A DNA stretch of 64,000 bases from Pogonophryne albipinna (Eukaryota > Chordata > Actinopteri > Perciformes > Artedidraconidae), in NCBI GenBank assembly GCA_028583405.1, contig CM053244.1, positions 2,465,607 through 2,529,606 of the forward strand, given 5' to 3'. The notes beneath the pieces are model-generated. The model saw only the letters and a program-made list of their open reading frames with translations, was not told where the DNA came from and did no database searches. Position 1 is the first letter of the stretch. Each line of letters starts with the position of its first letter. Position numbers and translations under genes: made by a program. Of the stretch, positions 52,456 through 63,356 are shown one piece after another.

Positions 52456-55348
52456 CGCCAACTGGACTTCATGTTTCTGACGGAGACCTGGGTCCATGCT
52501 GGCGAGTATACTCCGTTCTCTGAACTTGTTCCTCCTGACTGTACTTTTTTCAGCTCCCCCCGTACCACCGGCCATGGTGGGGGCATAGCTTCAGTGTTTA
52601 GAGCTAGCCTCCAATGCCGATTGCTTCACCCTGTAACAAGCTACGCTAGCTTTGAGTTACAGCTGTTTGAACTAAATCCGGCCTCGCCTGTGCTCTGTGC
52701 TGTTGTATATCGTCCGCCAAAATGCAATAAGGACTTCATAAATGACTTCTCGGACTTTCTGTCCGGGATTATGGTGTCATATGATCGTGTTTTGATCTCC
52801 GGAGATTTTAATGTACATGTGTGTTGTGAGTCCAAACCCCTGGTTAGGGACTTTTTAAATCTCCTCGATTCTTTTGGTCTAGTTCAGTCCGTGGCTGGCC
52901 CAACACACGAAAAAGGACACATTTTAGATTTAGTATTATCGTTTGGACTATCTGTATCTGTGGGTGAAATCTGTGAAGCAACAGGTATCTCAGACCATTT
53001 ACCTGTTGTGTTTACAACCTCGATTCCTAGCGCAGGGCTCGAGTCGCGAGCCCCTGCACGTCGTCTGCGTTTAATTAACCCGTTGACGGCCTCACAGTTT
53101 TCTGATGCTTTTAATACTTCTCTGATCTGTAAATTAGAGATGAACTGTGCGCTTAGTGCTGATGAGCTTATCTCTATGTTTGACTCGACATGTACACAAA
53201 TACTTGACTCTGTTGCTCCGTTTACGCTCAGACGCACCAAAGTTCTCCCACAGCCGTGGCTCAATGACTGTACTCGTGCTCTCAGACGCGCTTGCAGGCG
53301 TGCAGAGAGAAAATGGAAAAAGGACAAACTCCATGTCTCCTTAGAAATCCTTCGTGCTTGCCTTTCTGACTATCAGACGGCAGTCAAAGCAGCCAAAACA
53401 GAGCATATTTCTCTGTTAATATCTAAAAACAGCCACAAACCTCAGGTTCTTTTTAATGTCCTCAACTCGATCATTAATCCCTGTGATGTTTCTCCAATTG
53501 TACCATCGACTACTCTCTGTGATAAATTTCTGTCATTTTTTATTGAAAAAGTATCTGCTCTTAGGCTAGCCCACACTAGTGCTAACCCAGATTCTGCTCC
53601 TCTTCTGTGTCCTGCTGTCCTCGACCACTTTGAGCCTATATCACTCTCTTCTCTCTCGGATGTAGTCATGCACCTGCGGCCGACAAACTGCACCTCAGAC
53701 AGTATTCCCTCTCGCCTTCTCAGAGACGTTTTCGATTCAGTTGGAGCAAGTATTTTATTACTTATAAACACCTCTCTCAGCTCAGGATGTGTCCCATCTG
53801 CCTTCAAACATGCCGTGGTCAAGCCACTTCTTAAAAAAAAAAATCTCGACCCCTGCATTCTTGCAAATTTTAGGCCCATCTCCCAGCTGCCTTTTTTATC
53901 CAAAGCCCTGGAGCGAGTAATCTACGCCCAGCTGCAGTCTTTTTTAACCACGCATGGCATCCATGAGAAGTTTCAGTCTGGTTTTAAACCAATGCACAGC
54001 ACGGAAACAGCCCTTTTAAGGGTTTTTAATGATCTCCTCCTAGCAGCCGACTCAGGTAGCCCAGCTATCCTGGTGCTGCTGGACCTGTCAGCGGCTTTCG
54101 ACACCGTGGACCACAGCATTCTGTTGTCGCGGCTCAAACAGTCCGCAGGCATCACAGGCTCTGCTCTGGCATGGTTCAGGTCCTACTTAACAGATCGTAG
54201 CCTTTCAGTGCAGCTAGGTGCCTTCTCTTCCGCTAAAGCCCCTCTTACCTGTGGGGTTCCCCAAGGTTCCATTCTGGGCCCCATCCTCTTTTTATTATAT
54301 ATACTGCCCCTAGGTGCAATTCTCTCCAAGCACAACATCCCCTTCCACTGCTACGCTGATGACGTTCAGATATATCTCCCTCTCGCTAATGCTAACTCCA
54401 TACAGCAATTGATGGATTGCTTGGCTGAAATAAAATCTTGGCTGAGCCTAAACTTCCTCACCCTCAACGAGAGCAAGACCGAGGTCATTTTTTTTGGACC
54501 CCGACCTCCGGCCTCCCAGGTTGACATTCTTGGCTCGCTGAGTAAAAACATCCTCCCCTCTGTAACGAATCTTGGAGTGATCCTTAATAGCACTTTTAAG
54601 TTCGAGAAACAGGTCAGCAGCGTAGTCAAAACCTGCTTTTTTAAAATACGACTATTGGCTAAGACCAAGTCGTTTTTATCTTTTACAGACCTAAAAAGGG
54701 TAATTAACGCTTTCGTGACATCACGACTTGACTACTGCAACGCTTTATATGTGGGCATGGATCAGGCATCCATAAAACGCCTGCAGCTAGTGCAGAACGC
54801 AGCTGCACGTCTCCTGACCAGCCACAATAAGCGTGACCATATTACCCCCATTCTGGCCTCACTGCACTGGCTTCCAGTTCGATTCAGAATCGATTTTAAA
54901 CTCCTTTTATTTGTTTTTAAGGCCCTAAACGGGCTGGCACCGGCCTACATAGCTGAGCTCATCCAGCGATACACCCCAGCCAGAGCTCTAAGGTCCGCAG
55001 ACCAAATGCTGCTGGTAGTGCCGAAAACCAGGTTAAAAACCAGAGGGCACCGAGCCTTCGCTGCAGCTGGTCCCAGGCTCTGGAACGCTCTGCCCTTGCC
55101 TGTGAGGTCGTCCCAAACACTAGGTGCTTTTAAATCCTCCCTGAAGACGCACTTTTTCTCTCTGGCCTTTTAAACTTGAGCAGAGCATGACGGTTTTTGT
55201 TCTGTATTTTAACTGTGTCTGCCTCATATTTGTTGTTTTTGACCTGTCCTGCGATTGTTGCAGTGTGTTTTTGTATCCGTGTACAGCACTTTGGCGCAAC
55301 CTAAAGTTGTCTGGAAATGTGCTATATAAATAAACTTTGATTTGATTT
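52456..55348 (+). mobile_element. L2 (Maui-type) LINE, 5'-truncated
   Basis: Inserted in the internal region of copy 2 with a 20-bp target duplication. The 5' end is cut inside the endonuclease domain. The 3' untranslated region ends GTGCTATATAAATAAACTTT and TTTGATTTGA, typical of L2 tails. Length 2.9 kb. Its frame is unbroken, which suggests a young insertion. Confidence 0.95.
52471..55173 (+). CDS. L2 endonuclease-reverse transcriptase, 900 residues
   Basis: Nicks target DNA and reverse-transcribes L2 RNA. The frame is open from the element edge at 52,456; the first ATG is at 52,471. The first ~20-40 residues of the endonuclease (its N-terminal NVRSL-type strand) are missing through 5' truncation. 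Endonuclease motifs present: LTETW at the start, VYRPPKCN near residue 80, SGDFNVH at 110, SDH at 174-176. RT: NFRPISQLPFLSKALERV, SGFKPMHSTETALLRV, LLDLSAAFDTVDHSILL, CGVPQGSILGPILF, and catalytic YADD at residues 628-631. The C-terminal region ends PRLWNALPLPVRSSQTLGAF. No stops or frameshifts. Without the endonuclease N-terminus it is probably not autonomous. Confidence 0.95.
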   Translation: MFLTETWVHAGEYTPFSELVPPDCTFFSSPRTTGHGGGIASVFRASLQCRLLHPVTSYASFELQLFELNPASPVLCAVVYRPPKCNKDFINDFSDFLSGIMVSYDRVLISGDFNVHVCCESKPLVRDFLNLLDSFGLVQSVAGPTHEKGHILDLVLSFGLSVSVGEICEATGISDHLPVVFTTSIPSAGLESRAPARRLRLINPLTASQFSDAFNTSLICKLEMNCALSADELISMFDSTCTQILDSVAPFTLRRTKVLPQPWLNDCTRALRRACRRAERKWKKDKLHVSLEILRACLSDYQTAVKAAKTEHISLLISKNSHKPQVLFNVLNSIINPCDVSPIVPSTTLCDKFLSFFIEKVSALRLAHTSANPDSAPLLCPAVLDHFEPISLSSLSDVVMHLRPTNCTSDSIPSRLLRDVFDSVGASILLLINTSLSSGCVPSAFKHAVVKPLLKKKNLDPCILANFRPISQLPFLSKALERVIYAQLQSFLTTHGIHEKFQSGFKPMHSTETALLRVFNDLLLAADSGSPAILVLLDLSAAFDTVDHSILLSRLKQSAGITGSALAWFRSYLTDRSLSVQLGAFSSAKAPLTCGVPQGSILGPILFLLYILPLGAILSKHNIPFHCYADDVQIYLPLANANSIQQLMDCLAEIKSWLSLNFLTLNESKTEVIFFGPRPPASQVDILGSLSKNILPSVTNLGVILNSTFKFEKQVSSVVKTCFFKIRLLAKTKSFLSFTDLKRVINAFVTSRLDYCNALYVGMDQASIKRLQLVQNAAARLLTSHNKRDHITPILASLHWLPVRFRIDFKLLLFVFKALNGLAPAYIAELIQRYTPARALRSADQMLLVVPKTRLKTRGHRAFAAAGPRLWNALPLPVRSSQTLGAFKSSLKTHFFSLAF

Positions 55349-55368
55349 GAATTTCTGACAAGCATCTG

Positions 55369-56339
55369 TGTTATTTTTAAATGAAATCCCTGAGATCCCA
55401 TTTAAAATCTAAATATAATATGAACTGCTAATGTTTCTGGTAAAGAAACACACTAATGTTATGGATTCAAAAACAACCAAAATCATGATACTGACAAAGT
55501 GAATGATTTCCTGGTGATACTGCTTCTACCGGTCAGTGCTTAGATATTATCAAGCTGAAAAAATGAATACAGAATTCCAACAAACTGTCATCAAATGTCT
55601 TTCTATTATGAATTTAGATGAAATGTATATCCCCATAATGACCTAAACAATAAAGTCTATGGCTTTTACTTCTTTACCAGGCTAGTTACATGATGTTGTC
55701 TAAATTAAATTCTGTCTCATTACATTACTATGTTTTAGCTTTAACTGTAATTTGTTCTTTCTACATTTCAAACCTCAGTTACTTTAATACCTGTTGAAAT
55801 ATTACAAAATTGTTTCATTATCACAGGTCAACTTCTTCAGTATTCCATTCTGGAATTACATTTCTCACAGTAGCCCCTTGGCCACTGATTCTGCATCTGT
55901 GTTACCTGTTATAACTCAACCAATATTAGAAACATGTCAACATTCATCAAACAGTATCTTATCCCCAGATATGGAGCAGGTCAATTCTAAAACTGTCAAT
56001 CAATGGTCAGATTGAACAATTGAGTTGGGGCAGCAGGTTCCTTTCAGTCCCTAAATGAAAAATGTACATTGTGAAGTTTACACTCCCCCTTTTTACACAT
56101 GAACCTCATGTGTAACCAAAATCCTGTATGGGAAGAAAACCTTCAGGTAACCATTGACTGAGTTACTCTCCCACAGAGCCCCAGAATAATGTGTTAGTCC
56201 AAAAGCATGCTTGATTAGTCATTGTTTTAAATCATGCAGTTGCACTGATCACATGCAGACATACACTCACATTCACATTCACATTCACACTGTCAGGTTG
56301 TAAAGTCAAGTTTGGTCAGGTTCACCCCAGAGTCAGTCA
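55369..56339 (-). other. Non-coding internal DNA of copy 2
   Basis: Corresponds to 20,209-20,985 of copy 1 with an extra ~300 bp (about 55,555-55,860) absent from copy 1. No gene. Confidence 0.6.
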
Positions 56340-57484
56340 TTCAATCAATCAATCAATGTTTATTTATATAGCCCAATATCACAAATGTTACATTTGTCTC
56401 AGTGGACTTCACAGTTTGTACAAAATATCAGTATGACAATACGACACCCTCTGTCCTTAGACCCTCACATCGTACAAGGAAAAACTTCCGAAGAAAACCC
56501 ACAGTTTTAGAGGGAAAAATGGGAGAAACCTCAGGGAGAGCAACAGAGGAGGGATCCCTCTCCCAGGACGGACAGACGTGCAATAGATGCCGTGTGTAAA
56601 TTGAAAAGATAATACATTTGCAACATAGGTAGTCCAAATGTTTGGAAATGCATGTGTGTATAATAGGAAGATGAATCCACGAGGATATCCATCCAGGACC
56701 TATGATCCATGACCACAGCCACGACTCAAGATCCAGGGCTCGCGATGCAGGACACAGGACCGCAGGATCATCCATGACTCCGGATCCCAGCGTATATAGA
56801 CACCAAAAAGAAAGAAATTTGGGGAAGCTGGGTTAATCGGAACATGAGAGTACACAGGTATAGACAGAGAGAAGGAAGAAGTAAGATGTCCCCCGACAAA
56901 CTAAGCCTATCAGCAAAACTAGGGGCTGAATCTAATCAGCCCTAACTATAAGCTTTATCAAAAAGGAAGGTCTTAAGCGCACTCTTAAAAATGGATAGGG
57001 TGTCTGCCGCCCGAACACAAACTGGAAGCTGATTCCACAAATGTGGAGCTTGATAAGAAAAGGCTCTGGCTCCCATTGTACTTTTAGAGACTCTAGGAAC
57101 AACCAACAACCCTGCATTCTTGGAACGCAATGCCCTAGTAGGACAGTAGGGTATAATGAGTTCTTTAAGGTAAGATGGCGCCTGCCCATTAAGGGCTTTG
57201 TAGGCGAGAAGAAGAATTTTAAATTCTATCCTGTGTTCTATAGGGAGCCAGTGTAAGGCAGCCAGAACAGGAGCAATGTGGTCCCTTTTCCTAACTCTGG
57301 TTAGTACACGAGCTGCAGCATTTTGAATCAGCTGAAGCGACTTGACTGACTTCTTGGTACACCCTGATAATAAAGAGTTACAATAATCCAGCCTTGAAGT
57401 AACAAATGCATGGACTAGTTTCTCTGCATCGTTTTGAGGCAAGATATGCCTGATTTTTGCAATGTTACGTAGATGGAAGTACTA
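56340..57484 (-). mobile_element. L2-like LINE 3' fragment
   Basis: Minus strand, 5'-truncated. 3' tail of ATTGATTGATTG repeats at 56,341-56,357 and a GGGCTATATAAATAAACATT signal. Copy 1 shows the empty site AGTCAGTCATTGACAGTGCC at about 20,988. The duplication is short and blurred by the tail (ATTGA). Confidence 0.85.
56942..57442 (-). CDS. C-terminal RT fragment of the L2-like LINE
   Basis: 166 residues. Begins in LVHAFVTSRLDYCNSLLSG, then RKRDHIAPVLAALHWLPIEH, FKILLLAYKALNG, TRALRSKNAGLLVVP and APHLWNQLPVCVRAADTLS, parallel to the last ~170 residues of the intact L2 ORF at 54,700-55,170. Catalytic blocks lie in the missing 5' part. The frame is unbroken. No independent function is expected. 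Confidence 0.85.
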   Translation of the reverse strand: MPQNDAEKLVHAFVTSRLDYCNSLLSGCTKKSVKSLQLIQNAAARVLTRVRKRDHIAPVLAALHWLPIEHRIEFKILLLAYKALNGQAPSYLKELIIPYCPTRALRSKNAGLLVVPRVSKSTMGARAFSYQAPHLWNQLPVCVRAADTLSIFKSALKTFLFDKAYS

Positions 57485-60400
57485 TTGACTGTGCCTTCTC
57501 AAGTTACACTGTCGGTCAGGGTCAAAGGTAATTTGGTCTCAGTCTTTTTGGCCATGTGTCGTGCTCTGCAGAGACTTTGATATGTCAGCATAGGCCAGTA
57601 TCCTTTGTCTACAAAAATCTGTCATATATGGAGCGCCATCATTTATTAATTCACAATTACAACTATACTTTTCAAGATATCTCTAACTTTTCATTGGGAC
57701 AGCTGTTTCCCACATTTCCTGAAATGTGTTAGCCAAAAATGTCACTTCCTTATAGTACTACTACTGCAGTTTATTAACACCTAATCTATATTAAAATGTC
57801 TAATAGATTTATTTCAGAAACTTGTGCATATAATAATTTTCTTGAGTCAAAACATTATTAGGATCTGTAAAGCTCTGCTATGTATTTCATAACTCATATT
57901 AATTTATCTTCAATTCTGGTCCACTTAAAGAAAAACGTTTAACCTCCCTAACAGTGCGTGGAACCTTGGGTGTCCGAACATGTAACAATCACTCCTTCGT
58001 TTATTAAGGATTTAAAAACAGAAGTAATTTCATCAATGGTTTGTAGTTGAATTTAGGAATTATCACTTATGGTAGGTATGTTTTTACTTTTTACATCTCT
58101 AAATGTCAGTTAATTACTAATTAAATAGATGTCCATTAGGAGGTGGTGATGCTTGTCTTTTAAACTCATAATCTGGTGCCGTGCGCTCCCTGTGAAGCTG
58201 CAACTAAGATTTAAAAAACCACTGCAGGGTGGGTCGAGTGACCCCTTCTCCCTATTGGTCGTCAATAATATGCACCATTACAATGGGTGACCTTAAGGCC
58301 CCACATTTGTTTACTCCCAATTATATTGCTTTTTCAAAATTAAATTAGCTGTTTTTTAATTTTATTTTTATTTTAAACTCTACATTTTGGACGACAAACA
58401 ACAGTCATTTCCCCATAAAAAGTTCTCCTGTAGTAATATATGCTACAATGGTGAAGCCAATACCTCAAATTGAAATACTATATTTTGTTTAGAACTAACT
58501 TTCCCTTCAACATGGCCTATATAAATAAATATATGTCTGATCTTATAGAGATGTTACTAAAATGAGATGATTCTCATTTTTACTTTAATAGTTTCCTATT
58601 TACTGCTATTTTTTATTTACCAATTGATTAATTCATGGTTAATACATCTTCTTATCTTCACTTATTTATCAAGTCAATTCAAGTTCTTTAAATTTGGTTC
58701 TTTAAAATACATTAGTAGATACCTTGTGGAGTATTCACAATAACTAATCCTCTCTAGGATATGAAATCCGTTCATCTTTAAGCAGATACTATTTCCTTAT
58801 TTATCTTTTGTTCATGATAACAATGGTATAACAACCACACGTTTTACCCATAGCTAGTTTCTATGTCAAGATTATTATGTGTGACATAATAATCAGATGT
58901 CTTGTTTGCTAAACAAGAATAATAAACTTTAATCTTTTCAGTATTCCAGACCATCATTTAAACAAGCAGCCTCTTATCTAAACACTAAGCATTAAGGTTT
59001 CTACACCACCCCCTGGGAAACTCTTGCACAATTATGCTGTAAAATCATTGCATCATTCCTTCAGAGTCTGCACAATCTGAGACAAGCATGTCTGGGCTCC
59101 AAGGAAACTCTCCCTGGCATTGGGATGAGGGAAGGAATCACTTGGCAGACACACGTTGTCCTCTGTACAGCAGAAATCCCCCCAAAACCGCAGTACCTCT
59201 TCACACCACTGTTGCCTTGACAACGAGGCACAAGCAAAATGTCAATATCTCCTCAGAGATGCGTTCTTTGCACACTTCTTCTGTTTGCAGTGAGCAACTC
59301 TTCACCAACACACTGATTCAGAGAACCCAAAAGGTGGTGCAGAACTATCCAATGCTGCTGTAATCACAGCCATTCAGCTACTGAGAAAAACTCAATCTAA
59401 ATCTCTCTCCCAACGGGTTACAAAATAAAACGGCTGAGGTCAGGAATGCTGAAACATGTGAATGTTAAAACAAACTAATGATAGTAGTCTGCCTATTCTT
59501 TATTACTTCAGTTCTAAGTTAATAGGCAAAACAAGGAAACTCTCCCTAACCACAGATTAATCTTTTATCTACTTGGTTATTCTATTCATTTTCAAATTGT
59601 TTATCTAAGTTGTGTTACAAGCATGGTGAGGTTGTAACAGAATACACAAATAACTGTATTCAATCCGCGCCGTATTTGAAAACTGTAATGAATTAAAATC
59701 AATGTTTAACGACGTAATATAAGTTAAATATATTGTTAAGCTAATTACTGTTTTATTGTGAAGGCATCTCTGGTGAACAGCGAACTGTGGCTTTTATTTT
59801 GAAAGGCCGTTCCGGAAATATACTCCGTAATATGAACAGTGAGTTTGACTTCTAGAAACACGGAAAGTTACGATAACAATCGTTCTAATGCCTTAAATAA
59901 AGTCATGAAAGAGACAAGGAGGGGAAAAGGCGTGTGGAAGTAAGCAATGAACTGAAAATGCCACCAATCCTCCGTTTTAACCATGGTTTTAACGTGATGG
60001 CGGACATTGAAAACCTAAGCACCCCTGTCATACATAACCACTTTTTACTTTCCCTTAACGTTACTGTATGTAATATAATTTTTTCTTGAAATATAATTAA
60101 GTACAATGCTTAGTTCATGACAAATACCATGAAATTCACAATGTAATGCAATGGTACCAATCAGTTCTCAAAACCTCTCATAAAACCACAAAGTGACGTA
60201 ACTGTATCCACAAAAACTTATGCTAAAAACAACAAATTATAGTTTCTTATTTATTTCAATATATCTACTACATCAAATCACACACTGATCTATTAATTTT
60301 CAATGTATTCACTCCAACTTCAGATCACTCGATCTTTCACTTCTTCCATGATTGACTTCGTATCTATTATCTGACTAGGTTGATATGTGTTCATTTGTAT

Positions 60401-61060
60401 TTATTAATACACTGGACAAATCTTGTCGTTACTCTTAATATCCTTTTCCTATTTATTTGAATGTTCTTAATTCAGACGTGCACACAGCATATGGTTATAC
60501 ACCCTGTTCGCCTCCAGAGGGCAGCAGCTGACCACGAATGAACGTCCTCTGTCTGATGAAGCTCCCAGCTTCTGCAAACCTTGTCTCCTGTTCTGCACTA
60601 AACTATACTTCTGCCCTTTCCTCTCAATTATTACACAGATTTGACGTAAAAAATCACACAGAGTTTATTACAGAATTTCCCCAGCGAGTCAGGCGTGCAG
60701 GACTAGACTACCTCACGGAGACCTCGCTGGTTCACTTTGCTAGGTCCGGAATGCTCTACCTGACTCTACAAACACTTTCTTAAATATAACTCGACGCCTC
60801 AGGTACTGGAATGCAATACCAGACTCTTACACACACTTTCTACAGTATTGTATTTTTTACCGTGACTATGAACACTGAGAACGCCGCTGACAACTCTAAA
60901 AAAAATTGTAGCAAAGCCAAATCACAGATTTTGGTAATCGACAGGTATCTGTTTTACCTTTGTATCTGGACGTCCTGGTTTAGTTGTCAACGGTGTCCGG
61001 GGTGTCCTCCCCTGGACAGAAATTCGTCCGCTGGCTGTCGGTGGTCCTTCTAGAGACCAG
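57485..61060 (-). other. Non-coding internal DNA of copy 2
   Basis: Collinear with 21,005-24,955 of copy 1. Lacks ~200 bp after 58,560. No gag or pol motif in either strand. The 23,480-type block recurs at about 59,690-60,030. Confidence 0.65.
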
Positions 61061-61065
61061 CACTC

Positions 61066-61085
61066 ATCACGTCGGGAGGTCACCA
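61066..61085 (-). other. Primer-binding site, tRNA-Trp type (copy 2)
   Basis: Element strand TGGTGACCTCCCGACGTGAT, three bases after the 5' LTR. Two extra bases relative to the tRNA-Trp complement. Confidence 0.75.
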
Positions 61086-61088
61086 GCT

Positions 61089-61825
61089 TGTAGGAGCAAA
61101 CACAGTAGTAGTGGCTTAAAGCCCACCTCCGCTCCGCACCGTCCGTTAGATGAGCCTGGTCAGATTTAATAAAAGAAGTTCAAAACACCGGCATAAAAGT
61201 TATAACAATAACCTGATTTTAATGGTAAAAAACACAATACGAAATACAGAGTGCCCTGTAACAGAGCACTCCGGGCTCCCCGCTCTACCACCGTGCAATA
61301 CAGATATCGGGACCAGCCAGTCAGAAACAGGGGGCATTTTGCATGAATAAACAACAGTATATATGGACATATTTGGGGCGGAGATGTGGGTCGGCTCTTC
61401 CGTCCCATTTTACTCCTAAGTGAAGCGTGAGAGCCTCGGAACTAGTCAAGGTCAGAATCACTTTTTATCTTCCACCTAACTTCACTCCTTTAATTTCTCA
61501 AGGAAGATTTCACACAAACTATTCTTTCCCAAAACAATCAAACATTGTACACAGATATATTAGTATCAAACATTGTACACAGATATATTGGTGCTTGAGA
61601 TTATATTGGCCCCAGAAAGAACCTTGAAAAGAACATGTGTGTGTGCTGGTAGAAGGAGGTGTAAGTGTGTGTAGCAGGGTATCTGGGTCATTGAGTGTAA
61701 GTAAGAAGGTTTATATATATAGGATTACTTTAAAACAGTCCCAAATAATACATGTTCACTTCAATACAGTTCAAGATAATACCTGTTTACTTTAATACAG
61801 TTTAGAACAATATCTGTTTGCTTTA
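61089..61825 (-). repeat. 5' LTR of copy 2
   Basis: Full-length partner of 50,463-51,221. Starts TAAAGCAAACAG at 61,825 in element orientation. Noticeably more diverged from the copy 1 LTRs than the copy 1 LTRs are from each other. Confidence 0.9.
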
Positions 61826-62566
61826 ATACGGCAGTTTAAACTGTATTTCCTTTATCCTGTAATATGACTTGAGAGATTTAAACTCCGCACACTGAGTTGA
61901 TCTCTCCTCTATAGACGCCGGAGGCGGGCAGCGTCAGGTAAAAAAAGTTATTTAGCCTTCCCAAACCTGAGCCTCACGCACCGCCTATGGGGGATGTGCT
62001 AGTGACTTATCCGACCGGCCCACTTCGGTACCGGCCCATCGGGATTCGTCCCGATGGCCAGTCCGCCACTGCACCCAGCCCACGTAAACTGTCAACGGGG
62101 GGAGCCTCGCTGCGGGGAAACGGTGGACCTAGTGTCCCGATCGGAGTGGGAATAATAATAATAATAATAATCCGTGCATTTTATCCATTAATTTCCCCAA
62201 CATTGTGGTAAAAAAAAACACGTTTAATCCATGTTGGTGTACTACAACTACAAAAAGCATCCGTTTGTTTTCTCATCAGGAAATGCAGACCGGCTCAAAT
62301 AAACGATTTTTAATCATCATCCTCACGATCATTTAATGTATCATATGTTCGCCGAATTGACATGAAAGCACTAATAAATGTAGTTTCATCCACTTGAGTT
62401 TACAACTACAAAAATAATCGATTTGTTTTTATATCACATCCTACGGGAGGAAATTCAGCAGCTCTCACTGCCGATTTTTAATCCTAATTTAATCATCATC
62501 TTCACCACGATCATTTATGTTTATGTTCGCCGAATTGACATGAAAGCACTGACAAATATGAATAGG
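61826..62566 (-). mobile_element. Fragment of the 12-kb TTAA element (with hAT-C left half)
   Basis: Reversed copy of about 12,675-13,430, including the ATT repeat, the CAGTGGCGGACTGG hAT-C end and the GGCGGC hAT-D left end. The right end is cut by a MITE, the left by retrovirus-like copy 2. Confidence 0.9.
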
Positions 62567-63199
62567 CAGGGGTTCCCAACCTTTATTGTGCCAAGGACCG
62601 GCAGATACATTAAAAAAAAATTGCGGACCGGTTGTCAATTTTAACTGATTTTAATATTTACTCACCAGCAGGCAGCAACAGAGGCTAATTGTATGTAACA
62701 GCCTGAACAAATACTAGAACAATATGCATCCAAAACATATTAACAACGTTTAAAAAAGTTCGTTCCGGTGCACGTCCGACAGCATTTAGCACTACAACGA
62801 GATTAAGATTAAACTAATTTATTTTGGGAACACCCGCATATAGGCTACCTATGGAGTTAGCCAGATGTGTGTAAATTACTGTTCATGGTCATTTGAAAAC
62901 AAATGCCGGTGTCGGACAGACACAAACACACCGAACACACAGACCTTATCTGAGCCGCCGAATCGGATCATAAAAGCCATTTTCAACGGTTATCTGGTGA
63001 AAGATTAACTAGGCTACTGGATGAAATAATATGACTGGTATAGGTGCGAACATTAAACACTTTTCGAAAAAAATATTATGATAAAATATTTTTATATATT
63101 TATAATTCTGCAAATATTACGATAAACTCACAGCTATTTCGCGGCCCGGCAGTAACACCTCCGCGGCCCGGTCCGCGGACCGGGGGTTGGGAACCCCTG
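62567..63199. mobile_element. hAT MITE (CAGGGGTTCCCAACC type)
   Basis: Ends CAGGGGTTCCCAACC and GGTTGGGAACCCCTG are perfect inverted repeats; inside them AAGGACCGG and CGGTCCGCGGACCGG. The 8 flanking bases differ (TGAATAGG / CTCTAAGG), so the insertion point may be rearranged. No coding capacity. Confidence 0.85.
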
Positions 63200-63207
63200 C
63201 TCTAAGG

Positions 63208-63319
63208 TACATTTAGAACAGATACAAAATGTGCGACTAATTTGCGATTAATCGCGATTAACTATGGACAATCATGCAATTAATCGCGATTAAATATTTT
63301 AATCGACTGACAGCCCTAG
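63208..63319. mobile_element. MITE end with ATTAATCGCGATTAA palindromes
   Basis: Repeated ATTAATCGCGATTAA and the terminus GACTGACAGCCCTAG, a familiar fish hAT-type MITE end. The other end is missing. Confidence 0.7.
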
Positions 63320-63356
63320 TTTATATAGATAATGTCGGGTTATGTTACTCTATTAA

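Larger units (their letters stand above)
50463..61825 (-). mobile_element. Retrovirus-like LTR element, copy 2, with nested LINEs
   Basis: Same order and orientation as copy 1. The left (3') LTR at 50,463 lacks the outer ~35 bp present in the other three LTRs, so the left edge is truncated. The right edge at 61,825 abuts ATACGGCAG, an internal point of the 12-kb TTAA repeat. The internal region contains an L2 insertion (52,456-55,348) and another LINE (56,340-57,484). It lacks about 400 bp (the envelope-leader segment) and about 200 bp present in copy 1. Confidence 0.9.

Noticed and set aside
52641..54668. Minus-strand frames of 60-153 codons
   Set aside because: Antisense shadows of the L2 ORF.
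61987..62211. Frame conserved with 13,038-13,250
   Set aside because: Conservation is explained by both lying in copies of the same DNA repeat; it spans a MITE end and an ATT microsatellite.
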